DNA of 8,257 nucleotides from Anaerolineae bacterium (GCA_026985975.1 JALSPL010000447.1:1-8257), one strand, 5' to 3'. Shown: positions 1 through 7,570, counted from the stretch's first letter. Made by a program: numbers and translations. The notes: generated by a model from the sequence alone, not told the origin.

Positions 1-483
1 GCCCGCCCAGCGTTCCAGAATCTCGGCCAGGGCCGCCAGCACCCGATCGCGAAAGGCGATGAAGCTGGGAGCCTGCTCGCGGGTGGGGGTCCAGTCCGTG
101 CGGCCCCACCACGGGCGGGTGGGATGATGCAGGGGCATTTCATCGTAAAAGGAGGCGCTGAACTCCTCCAGCCCGGCCATGGTGATGATGTCCATGCCCT
201 GGGCCTGGGCGATGGCCAGCGCGGTGCTGTGCGCCCGCCGCAGCGGCGAGCTGATGATGACGTCCACCGGGATCTCCCGGGCCATGTACGCGCCCGCGCG
301 CAAGGCCTGGGCCCAACCCAACGCCGTGAGATTGGGATCATAGGAGACGATGTTCTGGTAGAGATTGGTCATGGATTGGCCGTGGCGCACCAAAAACAGC
401 TCGGTGCCCACTTGGTAGCCATAGCCCCGGTCTTGCAGGGGGATGTCGGGCAGGTCGTTGGGATCGAAGATAGGATCGGGCAT
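1..483 (-). CDS. Histidine phosphatase family protein (partial, C-terminus beyond window)
   Basis: Reverse-strand reading from the ATG at 483 stays open for 161 codons to the window edge. Residues 29-37 read LFLVRHGQS, the histidine phosphatase (phosphoglycerate mutase-like) signature, in which His34 would be the phospho-accepting residue. LTALGWAQA (52-60) and SSPLRRAHSTA (78-88, Arg82) are the next two conserved blocks of the superfamily. Glu106/Glu107 in the LEEF segment lie where a proton-donor glutamate is expected. The second catalytic histidine should lie beyond position 1 and cannot be checked. About 28 residues precede the first strand, a slightly long N-terminus. No SD sequence precedes the ATG. 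Substrate is not predictable: members act on phosphosugars, nucleotides, cofactor precursors or proteins. It is read in the same direction as the heparinase-like gene, 191 bp downstream of it. Confidence 0.9.
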   Translation of the reverse strand, partial: MPDPIFDPNDLPDIPLQDRGYGYQVGTELFLVRHGQSMTNLYQNIVSYDPNLTALGWAQALRAGAYMAREIPVDVIISSPLRRAHSTALAIAQAQGMDIITMAGLEEFSASFYDEMPLHHPTRPWWGRTDWTPTREQAPSFIAFRDRVLAALAEILERWAG

Positions 484-674
484 AATGCAATGAGGGGAGA
501 ACGGAAATAAGGCGGTTGGTCGGGCCCGCGAACATGGAACGTCCGTCATGCCGACAACTTGCTATCTTATCGCATCCCCGGCCATTTCCCCAATCTCAGT
601 GGATTACTGGACACTGGCGTTTTTTGTTTGGGTGTGTCCATCGGCGTTGCACACGGCAATTTAACGACTTTACT
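484..674. other. Intergenic spacer, 191 bp, with inverted repeat and possible weak promoter
   Basis: No credible gene lies here. A perfect 7-bp inverted repeat, TGGACAC (608-614) and GTGTCCA (634-640), encloses a 19-nt loop; it has no U-tract in either direction, so it is not a convincing intrinsic terminator for the heparinase-like gene. A possible minus-strand promoter for the phosphatase is TTGGGG (read from 588-593) and TAAGAT (read from 564-569) with an 18-nt spacer. This is only a weak match to consensus. Positions 606-623 also match a segment of the right-end repeat. Confidence 0.5.
606..623 (+). repeat. Fragment of the right-end dispersed repeat
   Basis: The 18 nt here match the reverse complement of 8134-8151 at 17 of 18 positions (the difference is T615 versus C). 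By hand estimate such a match is unlikely, though not impossible, by chance in 8 kb. The right-end copy abuts a long palindrome, so this looks like an isolated or decayed piece of the same repeat family in the opposite orientation. The flanking bases align only poorly. Confidence 0.5.
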
Positions 675-3600
675 TTACGGCCCCTGGCCCGGCGTCAGAG
701 AGAAGTTGAACGCGCCCTGACGGATGGAATAAAGAGAGCCGCCCGAGGTCAGCGACCCCTCCACCAGGTAAAAATAGTTGGTCGCGGGATCCCCCAGTGC
801 GCCGACATCGTCGTAGTAGTTGGGCGGCGGGACGACGGTGGCCAGGGCGGGCGCGGCGGGCGTGAAGTAAGGCGCCGCGTCCCGCCAGATGACGTAACTG
901 CTGAAATCGGGATCGTCGGGCCAGCTCAGACGGGCGGTGTCGGCCGTGAGGGCGGAGATGATGGCCGGGAGATAGAGCTGCGCCTGATCCACAGTGAAGC
1001 TGAGGACGCCCTGATCGTTCACCTGGTGCGCACCCGAGCCCGAGGGCGTGAGGGTGACGGAGGTCTGGCCGTTGTCGCGGGTGGCCAGGAGGTCGTAGCG
1101 GGCACCGGGCGTGAGATCGGCCAGGATGTTCAGGGTTTCGGAGGTGGCGGGATAGGCGTAAGTGAGGATTCCGGCAGGAGCGGAGCCATCGGCCGCGGCC
1201 GAGAAAAGCGCGACGCGACCCAGGTCGGGGTCCGCGATGTGCACGCCCGCCATGCCCGAGGCCTGGATGACCGTGGCCGCGGGCCGGGTGGCGACCGCGC
1301 TGCTCATGGGATGCAACACCGTGAGAAAATTGTGCGCCAGGGCCGCATCAGCAGGTTCCAGCTCGATGCGCCATTCGCCATAGGGCGTGTCTTCGAAGTC
1401 GTTGGTGGGGCGGGGCTGGGGCTCACTGGCGCTCCACTGCCAGTCATAGTTGTCATCGAACGCCCAGAAGGCTTTCTCGCCCCGACCGCCCACTTTGCGC
1501 AGATTCACCGTCTCGGGCAGCAGGAATTGCATGACGAGCTTGCCATCGCCATTGACCACGGTTGCCTCCTTCCCGCCGCTGTACAAAGTCTCGCCGGAGG
1601 AGATGACAGCGGGCGAGCCGTTGACCGCAGGTTCGGTGAAGGTGTGGAAGAGGAGTTTCGTGTTTTCGCCGCTATAGGCGGGGTCGGTGACGGCCACCCG
1701 ATCATACAGGATCACATAATCCCGGTTGGCGCTGTCGCCGTCGATGGGGCGCAGGTAGAGCATCTCTCGCTGGAACCGGCTGACCTTGGCGGTATTGCCG
1801 CTGAGCCCATCCATGGCCTGGTTGTAATCGGGATTGTTGTAGGCTTTGGCGGCGTCGCCCAGGGCGTAGGCGTATTGGACCGTATCTTCATAGCGCAGCA
1901 TGTCGGCCACATCATATTGGGTGATGTGTTGATCGTAGTATTCGATGGTCTGGGGGGCGCGGGTGGCGGGATACATGGAACGCTGGCCGCCGTCATTGGA
2001 GGATGCGTCGGGCCGGGCGTGGGAGAAATCCTCGTTCGGATTGTAGACGATGAGGGTGTTGTGGGCGATGGTGCGCATGTAGTAATTGCGATCGTGATAA
2101 CTGAGTCCGTCGCCGCTATACACGCCGCTATCCAGCAGCAGATCGCTGTATTTGTGCAGAGTGATGCTGTTTTGGTCGAGATGCTGGTGGTAGGTGAAGT
2201 AATCGCCCGCCTGGAAGCCGATGTAGGTGACCCGCGTGTCGACGTCGGCCGCGCCATCGGGCCAGTCGGAGCGGAGGAAGAGGGTCCCCGTGCCCGCGGC
2301 GTAGTGTGCGGGCTGGCTGGGCGGGGCCTGGGGCAGATCGGGATTGAACCAGAGGAATTCCTGATAAGCGAGGAAATCGTCGGAGGAGCCGTCCGGTTCG
2401 GTGGCGAGATAGGCCGCAAGCTGGGATGCGAGGGGGTGATCGGGGAAGCGGTCGTTGAGGATGAGCGCCATGATGCGCCCGTAGTTGGCCATGGAGCCGC
2501 GGTTGCGTTCGGTGTCGCCGGTGGAAAGATAGGGGTGGTACTGACGGCCCCATTCCTGGGCTACGCCCGGCCAGTGGTGCAGCAGCAGATAGCCGATGCG
2601 CTCGCGGAACCAGGCGCTGCCCGCAAAGAGCCGTTCGCCCGTCCCCGTCTCCCACGCGGCCACGGCCCGCACCCGGGCGTAGTTCGCGATCCAGTCGTAG
2701 ATCATGCCCTCGGGCCAGCCCCCGCCCGCGGCGATGCGATCCAGCAAATCCAGGCCCGTGTGCTCATAGCGATAGACATCCAGCCACTCCCCGGCCCGGG
2801 GATTATCGCCGTAGGTGGCGATGCTCATCACCGCGAAGCTGTAGCCGTGCCGGGGCCAGTAATTGCCCCAACCGGACGTGTCGCCATAGCTGGGGTTATC
2901 GCCGCGATGGTTGAAATAGGCGATGAAGTCGTCCCGCTGGGCTTGGGGCATCTGCTCGTGGCACCAATCATACACCAGGGCGATGTCGCCCATGCAGGAA
3001 GCGCAATCCTGGTCCGCGTCCACTTTATCCTGAGCCAGAGCCAGGGCGTCGGTGCAGTAGCTGGCGTCCTCCAGCACCTGGGAGACCAGGGCCTTGTGCA
3101 GCATGGCGTCGGGGTCGTTGTCGGCCTCGTCCTTGAGCTGCGTCCAGCGGGGGTTGCCGGCGGTGGCCCGGGCTTGCAGCGCGGCGAGTTTGGCCGGAGT
3201 CAGGAACACGCGAGGATGTCCAGCGGGGATGCTGAGCAGGCGCACATGCACCGTATCCACCGCACTTTCGCCCACCTCGTTGGTGACGGTCAGCTCGAAT
3301 GCCCATTCGCCGGGCGTGTCGGGGGTGAAGGCGATGACGGCCTGGTCGCCGATAACGCCGCTCCGGGCCGAATCGAAGGCCGGGGTGAGGATGCGCCATT
3401 GGTAGCTGAGGGTGGCGTCATTCCCGCCCGGCCGGTCGTGGCTGCCCGAACCGTCCAGGGTGATGGCGCCGCCGTCCCATTGCAGATTTTCCTGATCGGG
3501 CCCGGCATCCGCAAAGGGAACGTCGGGGTTATAGACCACGGTGAGTTTGGGGCGCAGCGCTGCGTCGCCCGCATATTGGCTGGACCAGAAATGGCGCCAA

Positions 3601-4304
3601 TCGGTGTTCTCTTCGATCCAGCCGGTGGCGTCGCGCAGCACGAAGCCGAAATTGGGCTGTTCGCCCCGCACCCAGGCCCGCACCAGCGCCGTCACATCCC
3701 AGTCATACCAGCCGGGATCGGTCACATCCGCATAGCTGGTCTCGGCCGCGGCGTAGTCGCTTCCGGCCTCCATGCCGCGGGCGGTCCAGGGAACATCGGT
3801 CCCCTCGCCCGTGTAGTAATCGAAAGCATCGTCGCCGGTGACGCCATGCTTGCCCGGCGCATCGATGGGAGAGCCCGCCTGATTGCCCTCATCCCAATCC
3901 TTCAATACCTGGTAAAGCTTGATGCGGCGCACGGGCGGCGCGGCGCAGGCGCCCGAGTAGCAGGCGTCGGTGGTGTTGTAAAGTTCCAAAGTGGCGGAGA
4001 TGATCTCGCTGTTGGCGGGGATGCTGGCGAGATCGAAGCGCAGGATGGGGTTGTTGTCGCCATCTCGCTCCAGGTGCAGGGCCTCGTTCTGGCCGTAGTT
4101 GACGCTGTATTGAGGCGGGGAGCCCCAATCCTGGCTGCTGACCCAGGCGTCTTTCACGCCCGTATAGCCGTCCAGACCCTGCTGGAAGATGGCGGTTTGC
4201 TCGCCCGCGGGCGCAGCCGTGACCTGCATCGAACCTGCGAGAAAGACGATGGTGGCGGCGAGCGCGGCGAAAAAACGCAGCAATGCCCCGAAAAAAGAAT
4301 ACAT
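675..4304 (-). CDS. Secreted heparinase II/III-type polysaccharide lyase-like protein with CBM96-like, PKD and Fn3-like domains
   Basis: A 1209-residue exported protein predicted to bind and cleave an acidic (uronate-containing) polysaccharide outside the cell. The ATG at 4304 was chosen because AGGAGG sits 5 nt upstream and a signal peptide follows at once (hydrophobic 8-24, likely cleavage near residue 31). The longer frame from 4379 has neither. Residues ~35-258 resemble a DNRLRE/CBM96 domain (LRFDLASIP, ATLELYN, WDVTALVRAWV). Residues ~262-357 are a PKD domain (ADAGPDQ, LDGSGSHD, YQW). Residues ~362-660 start with HPRVFLTPAKLAAL and form the alpha-toroid, with Asn481, His486 and Tyr536 (EGMIY) as catalytic candidates. 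The heparinase II/III beta-sandwich spans ~668-1000. His706, His708, Asp725 and His748 (AHNT) fit its catalytic and metal-site pattern; the 17-residue His708-Asp725 spacing is, from memory, that of the zinc site in Pedobacter heparinase II. Residues ~1118-1205 look Fn3-like. No LPXTG or other anchor is seen. The exact substrate is unknown; alginate, heparin-like glycans or other uronans are all possible. Confidence 0.9.
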   Translation of the reverse strand: MYSFFGALLRFFAALAATIVFLAGSMQVTAAPAGEQTAIFQQGLDGYTGVKDAWVSSQDWGSPPQYSVNYGQNEALHLERDGDNNPILRFDLASIPANSEIISATLELYNTTDACYSGACAAPPVRRIKLYQVLKDWDEGNQAGSPIDAPGKHGVTGDDAFDYYTGEGTDVPWTARGMEAGSDYAAAETSYADVTDPGWYDWDVTALVRAWVRGEQPNFGFVLRDATGWIEENTDWRHFWSSQYAGDAALRPKLTVVYNPDVPFADAGPDQENLQWDGGAITLDGSGSHDRPGGNDATLSYQWRILTPAFDSARSGVIGDQAVIAFTPDTPGEWAFELTVTNEVGESAVDTVHVRLLSIPAGHPRVFLTPAKLAALQARATAGNPRWTQLKDEADNDPDAMLHKALVSQVLEDASYCTDALALAQDKVDADQDCASCMGDIALVYDWCHEQMPQAQRDDFIAYFNHRGDNPSYGDTSGWGNYWPRHGYSFAVMSIATYGDNPRAGEWLDVYRYEHTGLDLLDRIAAGGGWPEGMIYDWIANYARVRAVAAWETGTGERLFAGSAWFRERIGYLLLHHWPGVAQEWGRQYHPYLSTGDTERNRGSMANYGRIMALILNDRFPDHPLASQLAAYLATEPDGSSDDFLAYQEFLWFNPDLPQAPPSQPAHYAAGTGTLFLRSDWPDGAADVDTRVTYIGFQAGDYFTYHQHLDQNSITLHKYSDLLLDSGVYSGDGLSYHDRNYYMRTIAHNTLIVYNPNEDFSHARPDASSNDGGQRSMYPATRAPQTIEYYDQHITQYDVADMLRYEDTVQYAYALGDAAKAYNNPDYNQAMDGLSGNTAKVSRFQREMLYLRPIDGDSANRDYVILYDRVAVTDPAYSGENTKLLFHTFTEPAVNGSPAVISSGETLYSGGKEATVVNGDGKLVMQFLLPETVNLRKVGGRGEKAFWAFDDNYDWQWSASEPQPRPTNDFEDTPYGEWRIELEPADAALAHNFLTVLHPMSSAVATRPAATVIQASGMAGVHIADPDLGRVALFSAAADGSAPAGILTYAYPATSETLNILADLTPGARYDLLATRDNGQTSVTLTPSGSGAHQVNDQGVLSFTVDQAQLYLPAIISALTADTARLSWPDDPDFSSYVIWRDAAPYFTPAAPALATVVPPPNYYDDVGALGDPATNYFYLVEGSLTSGGSLYSIRQGAFNFSLTPGQGP

Positions 4305-4309
4305 GGCGA

Positions 4310-4315
4310 CCTCCT
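4310..4315 (-). promoter_or_regulatory. Shine-Dalgarno site of the heparinase-like gene
   Basis: The minus strand reads AGGAGG, then 5 nt, then ATG (4304). It is a full-consensus SD and fixes the start 25 codons inside the longest frame. The same hexamer and spacing occur before the carrier-like gene at 7571. Confidence 0.9.
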
Positions 4316-4343
4316 GAATGGCGAGGGTTTCGATATTGCCCTC

Positions 4344-4349
4344 AGTATA
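4344..4349 (-). promoter_or_regulatory. Candidate -10 box for the heparinase-like gene
   Basis: Minus strand TATACT (5 of 6 to TATAAT) lies about 40 nt upstream of the ATG and would give a leader of roughly 30 nt containing the SD. No good -35 element is present at 16-18 nt (TCAAGC at 19 nt is poor), so it may depend on an activator or another sigma factor. The 159-bp gap to the protease stop at 4464 shows no U-tract terminator, so read-through from the protease gene is also possible. Two 9-nt copies of GCGGGCGAT (4381-4389 and 4392-4400) lie in this gap; their role, if any, is unknown. Confidence 0.45.
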
Positions 4350-4463
4350 CCCCGGGTTTTGGGCGCTTGCTTGACGCAAAGCGGGCGATTTGCGGGCGAT
4401 GGCGGCTTCGCCTCGCGCCTGCGGGCATGATACGCACCGCGCGTCCCCGGCGCCCGCCCGTCT

Positions 4464-5699
4464 TCAGCCGCCCGCTCTCCCCAACAACTCCAGCGCCTTT
4501 TTCAGGTAGGAATCATAATCGGGGCTGGATTCCACCGGCGCATCAGGCTCCAGGCCTGCGCCGTCGATGGCCCGATCATTGGGCGTGAACCACTTGGCGA
4601 AGGTCACATGGATGGCGCTGCCGTCGCTGAGGCGATGAATGCGCTGGATGGAGCCCTTGCCGTAGGTCTTTTCGCCCACCAGCGTCGCCCGCCCCCGATC
4701 TTGCAGGGCCCCGGCCAGGATCTCGGCGGCGCTGGCCGTGTTGCCGTCCACCAGCACGATGACGGGCGTCTCGGCTGGCACGGTGGCGGTGGCCTGGGCG
4801 TGATACTTCTTTTCTGCGCCGTCAGCATGTTTTTCGATGAGCACAACGCCGCCATCCAGAAAATGATCCGCGACCGCCACCGCTGCATCCACCAGCCCGC
4901 CCGGGTCTCCCCGCAGGTCGATGATAAAAGCCTTGTCCGCGCCCTGCGCCATCAACTCGGCCAACGCCTGGATGAATTCTTCATCGGTGAGGCCGCTGAA
5001 ACGCTCGATGCGAATATAGCCCACGTCGGGCGCTTCATCCACGGGCCGCCAGATAACGCTGGGCAGCTCGATTTCCGCCCGCTCCACCGGGATGTCCAGG
5101 GTCTGCTCCCGGCGCTGCACCGTCAAAATCACTTTTGTGCCGACCTCCCCCCGAATTCTGTCGGTCACTTCATCCAGATCTGCCGGTGCGGCCAGCGCCA
5201 TGCCATCGATGGCAATGAGAATATCGCCTTTTTTTACGCCCGCCCTGGCCGCGGGCCGATCCACCATGGGCGTCAGCGTCACCCGCCCCTGTTCATCCAG
5301 CGCCAGATAGGCGCCGATGCCGCCGAATTTGCCGCGTAATCGCTCCTGCTCCCGCACGGCCGGCTCCGGTTCGATGAAATAGGTGTAGGGGTCCTCCAAC
5401 GTCTGCACACTGCCCTTGATGGCGCCGTACGTGCGCTTTTGCTCCGAGGGAATGGAACCGTAGAAGTCCTCCCTGATGATCTGCCACGCCTCATTCATCA
5501 AGCCTTCGTCGACGGGCGATCCGTCATTTCTGACGGAGAGAAGGAGCGCTGGCCGTTCGCCGCGCCAGGCGTCGTAGGCCCACATCACAGCCACGCCTGC
5601 AGCGAAAACCGCCAGGGCTGTGAGCAAGCCCAACAGAAAATAGCCCCATTTGCGGGAATGGTCGTTGGCGGGGGCGGGATGCGAGCGGGGGGAGGTCAT
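4464..5699 (-). CDS. S41 family C-terminal processing peptidase (CtpA/Prc type), membrane-anchored
   Basis: A 411-residue serine protease that trims or degrades extracytoplasmic proteins from their C-termini. One hydrophobic segment at ~19-41 follows a short polar N-terminus, so it is likely anchored in the cytoplasmic membrane with the catalytic part outside. The CTP lead-in DPYTYFIEP (103-111) and GKFGGIGAYL (123-132) open into a PDZ domain (~122-205, PAARAGVKKGDILIAIDG). The S41 core follows with DLRGDPGGLVDAA (261-273), GNTASAAEI (Ser323) and GEKTYGKGSIQ (Lys348, Gln352). The Ser-Lys gap of 25 and Lys-Gln gap of 4 equal those of E. coli Tsp (Ser452, Lys477, Gln481), so it should be active. 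Length is usual for the family. The frame is open upstream to 6191, but that part is antisense to tilS. ATG at 5699 suits a leaderless promoter; ATG at 5714 (MIDLIM...) is the alternative. No SD precedes either. Substrates cannot be told from sequence. Confidence 0.93.
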   Translation of the reverse strand: MTSPRSHPAPANDHSRKWGYFLLGLLTALAVFAAGVAVMWAYDAWRGERPALLLSVRNDGSPVDEGLMNEAWQIIREDFYGSIPSEQKRTYGAIKGSVQTLEDPYTYFIEPEPAVREQERLRGKFGGIGAYLALDEQGRVTLTPMVDRPAARAGVKKGDILIAIDGMALAAPADLDEVTDRIRGEVGTKVILTVQRREQTLDIPVERAEIELPSVIWRPVDEAPDVGYIRIERFSGLTDEEFIQALAELMAQGADKAFIIDLRGDPGGLVDAAVAVADHFLDGGVVLIEKHADGAEKKYHAQATATVPAETPVIVLVDGNTASAAEILAGALQDRGRATLVGEKTYGKGSIQRIHRLSDGSAIHVTFAKWFTPNDRAIDGAGLEPDAPVESSPDYDSYLKKALELLGRAGG

Positions 5700-5709
5700 G
5701 ATAAGATCA

Positions 5710-5739
5710 ATCATACCCAAAAGCCTGGCTATTTTCCAA
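5710..5739 (-). promoter_or_regulatory. Promoter of the S41 protease gene, probably leaderless
   Basis: On the minus strand TTGGAA (read from 5734-5739), an 18-nt spacer and TATGAT (read from 5710-5715) form a reasonable sigma-70-type promoter. The last base of TATGAT is 10 nt upstream of the ATG at 5699, so transcription would begin within a few nucleotides of the start codon. This agrees with the absence of an SD. If real, it excludes the alternative ATG at 5714, which overlaps the -10 box. Confidence 0.6.
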
Positions 5740-5756
5740 ACTTCCTGGCCGCCGCA

Positions 5757-5765
5757 TGGTATAAT
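5757..5765 (+). promoter_or_regulatory. Extended -10 promoter of tilS, leaderless
   Basis: TGG directly followed by a perfect TATAAT (5760-5765) is an extended -10 element. No recognisable -35 lies 16-18 nt upstream, which is typical of extended -10 promoters. Only 6 nt separate TATAAT from the ATG at 5772, so the transcript should start at or next to the A of the start codon. No SD is present. The region where a -35 would be contacted overlaps the -35 hexamer of the divergent protease promoter. Confidence 0.75.
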
Positions 5766-5771
5766 GGGCTT

Positions 5772-7241
5772 ATGAACTTCCTCGTCACCCTGCGGCAATT
5801 CATCCGCCGCCATGATTTGATTCCGGACAACGCCCGCGTCATCGTGGGCGTCAGCGGCGGGCCCGATTCGCTGGCCTTGCTGCACGCCCTGCGTCAGCTC
5901 GCGCCGCAGCATGGCTGGCAGTTGCATTGCGCTGCCCTCAATCATGGCCTGCGGCCCGAAGCCGAGGCGGAAGCCCATTTCGTGGCCGAACTGGCCGCGG
6001 CCTGGGATGTGGGCTGCACCATCGAGCGGGCGGATGTGCGGGCCATGGCCGCGCAGCCGGGCGTTTCGCTGGAAGAAGCCGCGCGTCAGGCCCGCTACGC
6101 GTTTCTGGGCCGGGTGGCGCAGCGATTGGGCGCGCCCGTCATCGCTGTGGGGCATCACGCCGATGATCAGGTCGAGACCCTCCTCATGCACCTGCTGCGG
6201 GGCAGCGGTCTGGCGGGCCTGCGGGGCATGCCGCCCGCGGTGGCATTGGCGCGATTGCGGCTGCCGTCGTTATCCCATGGCGAACGGTTCGAGGGGATTC
6301 GTTTGGCGCGGCCGCTGCTGCCGTTTACGCGAGATGAGATTCTGGATTACTGCCGGGCGCATGATCTGACCCCGCGCTGGGACGTCTCGAATCTGGATCA
6401 GACTTTTTTCCGCAATCGCTTGCGTCATGACGTCATCCCCCGGCTCAAGGAGATCAATCCCAATCTGACGCGGGTGATCTCGCACACAGCTTGGGCGCTG
6501 CAGGGCGATTATGAGAGCCTGGACGCGCATCGGCGGGCCTTGTGGGCGGCTATTGTCCGGGTGGAGCCGGGCCGGGTGCGCCTGCGGTTGCAGGCCTTTC
6601 GCGGGTTATTGCCCGGAGATCAACGGGCGCTGTTGCGGCGAGCCATCGCGGTTCTGCGGCCCCGGCATCGCAACATCAGTTGGGAGCATACAGAACGGGT
6701 GCTGGATGTGCTGGCTGCGGATCCGCAACGGGCCAGCGGCGGGCCTTACACCCTGACAGCGGGCCTGACGGCCTGGCTTTCTTATGACTGGCTGGATGTG
6801 CAGGAGGCTGATTTCATCTCCCCCGACGTCCCGCAGATACGCCAGGCGCAGCCTCTGCCCCTGCCCGGAGAGGTCGCCCTGGGCCCGGTCTGGCGGCTGA
6901 GGGCCCGGATGGTGCGCTGGAAACCGGGCGCTGCGCCCTGGCGTCAACAGCCATCGCCCAACATCATCTGGCTGCCAGCGGATGCGCCCGGGCCGCTGCT
7001 GGTGCGCCCGCGACAGCCCGGAGACCGTATGCGGCCCCTGGGGCTGGGTGCGGTCAAGCGCATCAAAGATCTCATGAACGAACGCCGGATTCCCCGCTCG
7101 CAGCGGGCGAATTGGCCCTTGCTGGTCTCCCGGGATGGCGAGATTGTGTGGCTGGTCGGGCGGCGGGTTTCGGAGTTGGCGCAGGCTGCGCCTGACGCGG
7201 GCCGGGCCTGGGAGATCACTTTGACGAAGTCGGAGGCGTGA
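5772..7241 (+). CDS. tilS: tRNA(Ile)-lysidine synthetase
   Basis: A 489-residue cytoplasmic enzyme that uses ATP and lysine to convert C34 of the CAU-anticodon isoleucine tRNA into lysidine. This switches the tRNA from AUG to AUA reading and from Met to Ile charging; it is normally essential. The N-type ATP-pyrophosphatase loop SGGPDS is at 28-33. NHGLR (57-61), GHHADDQVETLLMHLLRGSG (127-146) and RNRLRHDVIP (214-223) are TilS hallmarks. The middle region (~240-390) is the tRNA-binding part, and the C-terminal TilS domain (~410-475) includes RPRQPGDRMRPLG, KRIKDLMNERRIP and WLVGRRVSE. Full length suits the long bacterial TilS form. The frame is open upstream to 5439, but that lies over the protease gene; ATG 5772 is chosen from the TATAAT spacing and family N-terminus. 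The hpt and ftsH genes that often follow tilS are absent here. Confidence 0.97.
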   Translation: MNFLVTLRQFIRRHDLIPDNARVIVGVSGGPDSLALLHALRQLAPQHGWQLHCAALNHGLRPEAEAEAHFVAELAAAWDVGCTIERADVRAMAAQPGVSLEEAARQARYAFLGRVAQRLGAPVIAVGHHADDQVETLLMHLLRGSGLAGLRGMPPAVALARLRLPSLSHGERFEGIRLARPLLPFTRDEILDYCRAHDLTPRWDVSNLDQTFFRNRLRHDVIPRLKEINPNLTRVISHTAWALQGDYESLDAHRRALWAAIVRVEPGRVRLRLQAFRGLLPGDQRALLRRAIAVLRPRHRNISWEHTERVLDVLAADPQRASGGPYTLTAGLTAWLSYDWLDVQEADFISPDVPQIRQAQPLPLPGEVALGPVWRLRARMVRWKPGAAPWRQQPSPNIIWLPADAPGPLLVRPRQPGDRMRPLGLGAVKRIKDLMNERRIPRSQRANWPLLVSRDGEIVWLVGRRVSELAQAAPDAGRAWEITLTKSEA

Positions 7242-7250
7242 TTGCGCCAA

Positions 7251-7271
7251 CCGGAAACGCCTTATTTCCGG
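7251..7271. other. Hairpin just after tilS, no U-tract
   Basis: CCGGAAA (7251-7257) and TTTCCGG (7265-7271) form a perfect 7-bp stem with a 7-nt loop, starting 10 nt after the tilS stop codon. No T-run follows on either strand, so it is not a classical intrinsic terminator. It could stabilise the 3' end of the mRNA or act as a weak or factor-dependent terminator. Confidence 0.5.
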
Positions 7272-7559
7272 CTGCGGAAAAGCTGATTGGCGCACTCGGA
7301 TGTTGGGGAATTATTCGCGGAGAAAAGGAAAAAACGCAGGTAAAAAGCGGCGGTGGGCGTATTGGATCGCAACAGGGCGGCGTCATAATGGATAAGAGAC
7401 ACGCCATACCATTTGTTGCACACTCGTTGTAACGCTCTCGCCCAGCGCCATTTCTCTCTCTCCAAACGCCTTTTCTCTCGCCACCACATTCCTCCCGTGG
7501 AAAGCGACGCTATCGAGGAAGGGCATCTCCTGGCAGTAAGGCATTCAGCTTGCTTCCTC

Positions 7560-7565
7560 AGGAGG
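7560..7565 (+). promoter_or_regulatory. Shine-Dalgarno site of the carrier-like gene
   Basis: AGGAGG followed by 5 nt and GTG at 7571. It decides for GTG 7571 over the TTG at 7550, which lies upstream of the SD and gives only seven extra residues. Confidence 0.85.
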
Positions 7566-7570
7566 TCATC

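Larger units (their letters stand above)
7242..7570 (+). other. Intergenic region between tilS and the carrier-like gene, with weak promoter candidate
   Basis: This 329-bp stretch has no convincing gene. TTGGAT (7362-7367), a 16-nt spacer and CATAAT (7384-7389) form a weak promoter candidate; it would leave a leader of about 175 nt. A 14-codon ATG frame (7388-7432) has no SD and starts within that -10 box, so it is not called. Positions ~7440-7500 are pyrimidine-rich. ATCTCCT (7525-7531) can pair with AGGAGGT (7560-7566), covering the SD of the next gene. No known riboswitch or tRNA fold was recognised. Confidence 0.4.

Noticed and set aside
4381..4412. Short tandem GCGGGCGAT copies and a GGCG/CGCC hairpin after the protease gene, considered as terminator or operator
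   Set aside because: Only two repeat copies, a 4-bp stem and no U-tract; likely chance in GC-rich sequence.
516..4430. A 1304-codon open frame on the plus strand, antisense to the whole heparinase-like gene
   Set aside because: It is in exact codon register with the real gene, so it stays open simply because that gene uses no TTA, CTA or TCA codons, as expected in GC-rich DNA. The product is a monotonous G/V/I/A/R-rich string without domains, and no SD precedes it. The minus-strand frame has a signal peptide, domains, SD and catalytic residues.
4608..5339. 243-codon plus-strand frame inside the protease gene
   Set aside because: Same codon-register antisense shadow; no domain pattern and no start signal.
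5439..5771. Upstream in-frame extension of tilS over the protease gene
   Set aside because: It is antisense to the protease coding region, lacks TilS similarity, and the TATAAT box directly before ATG 5772 fits a start there.
5700..6191. Upstream in-frame extension of the S41 protease over tilS
   Set aside because: The extra 164 residues are antisense to tilS and would bury the membrane anchor inside the protein; a promoter lies right before ATG 5699.
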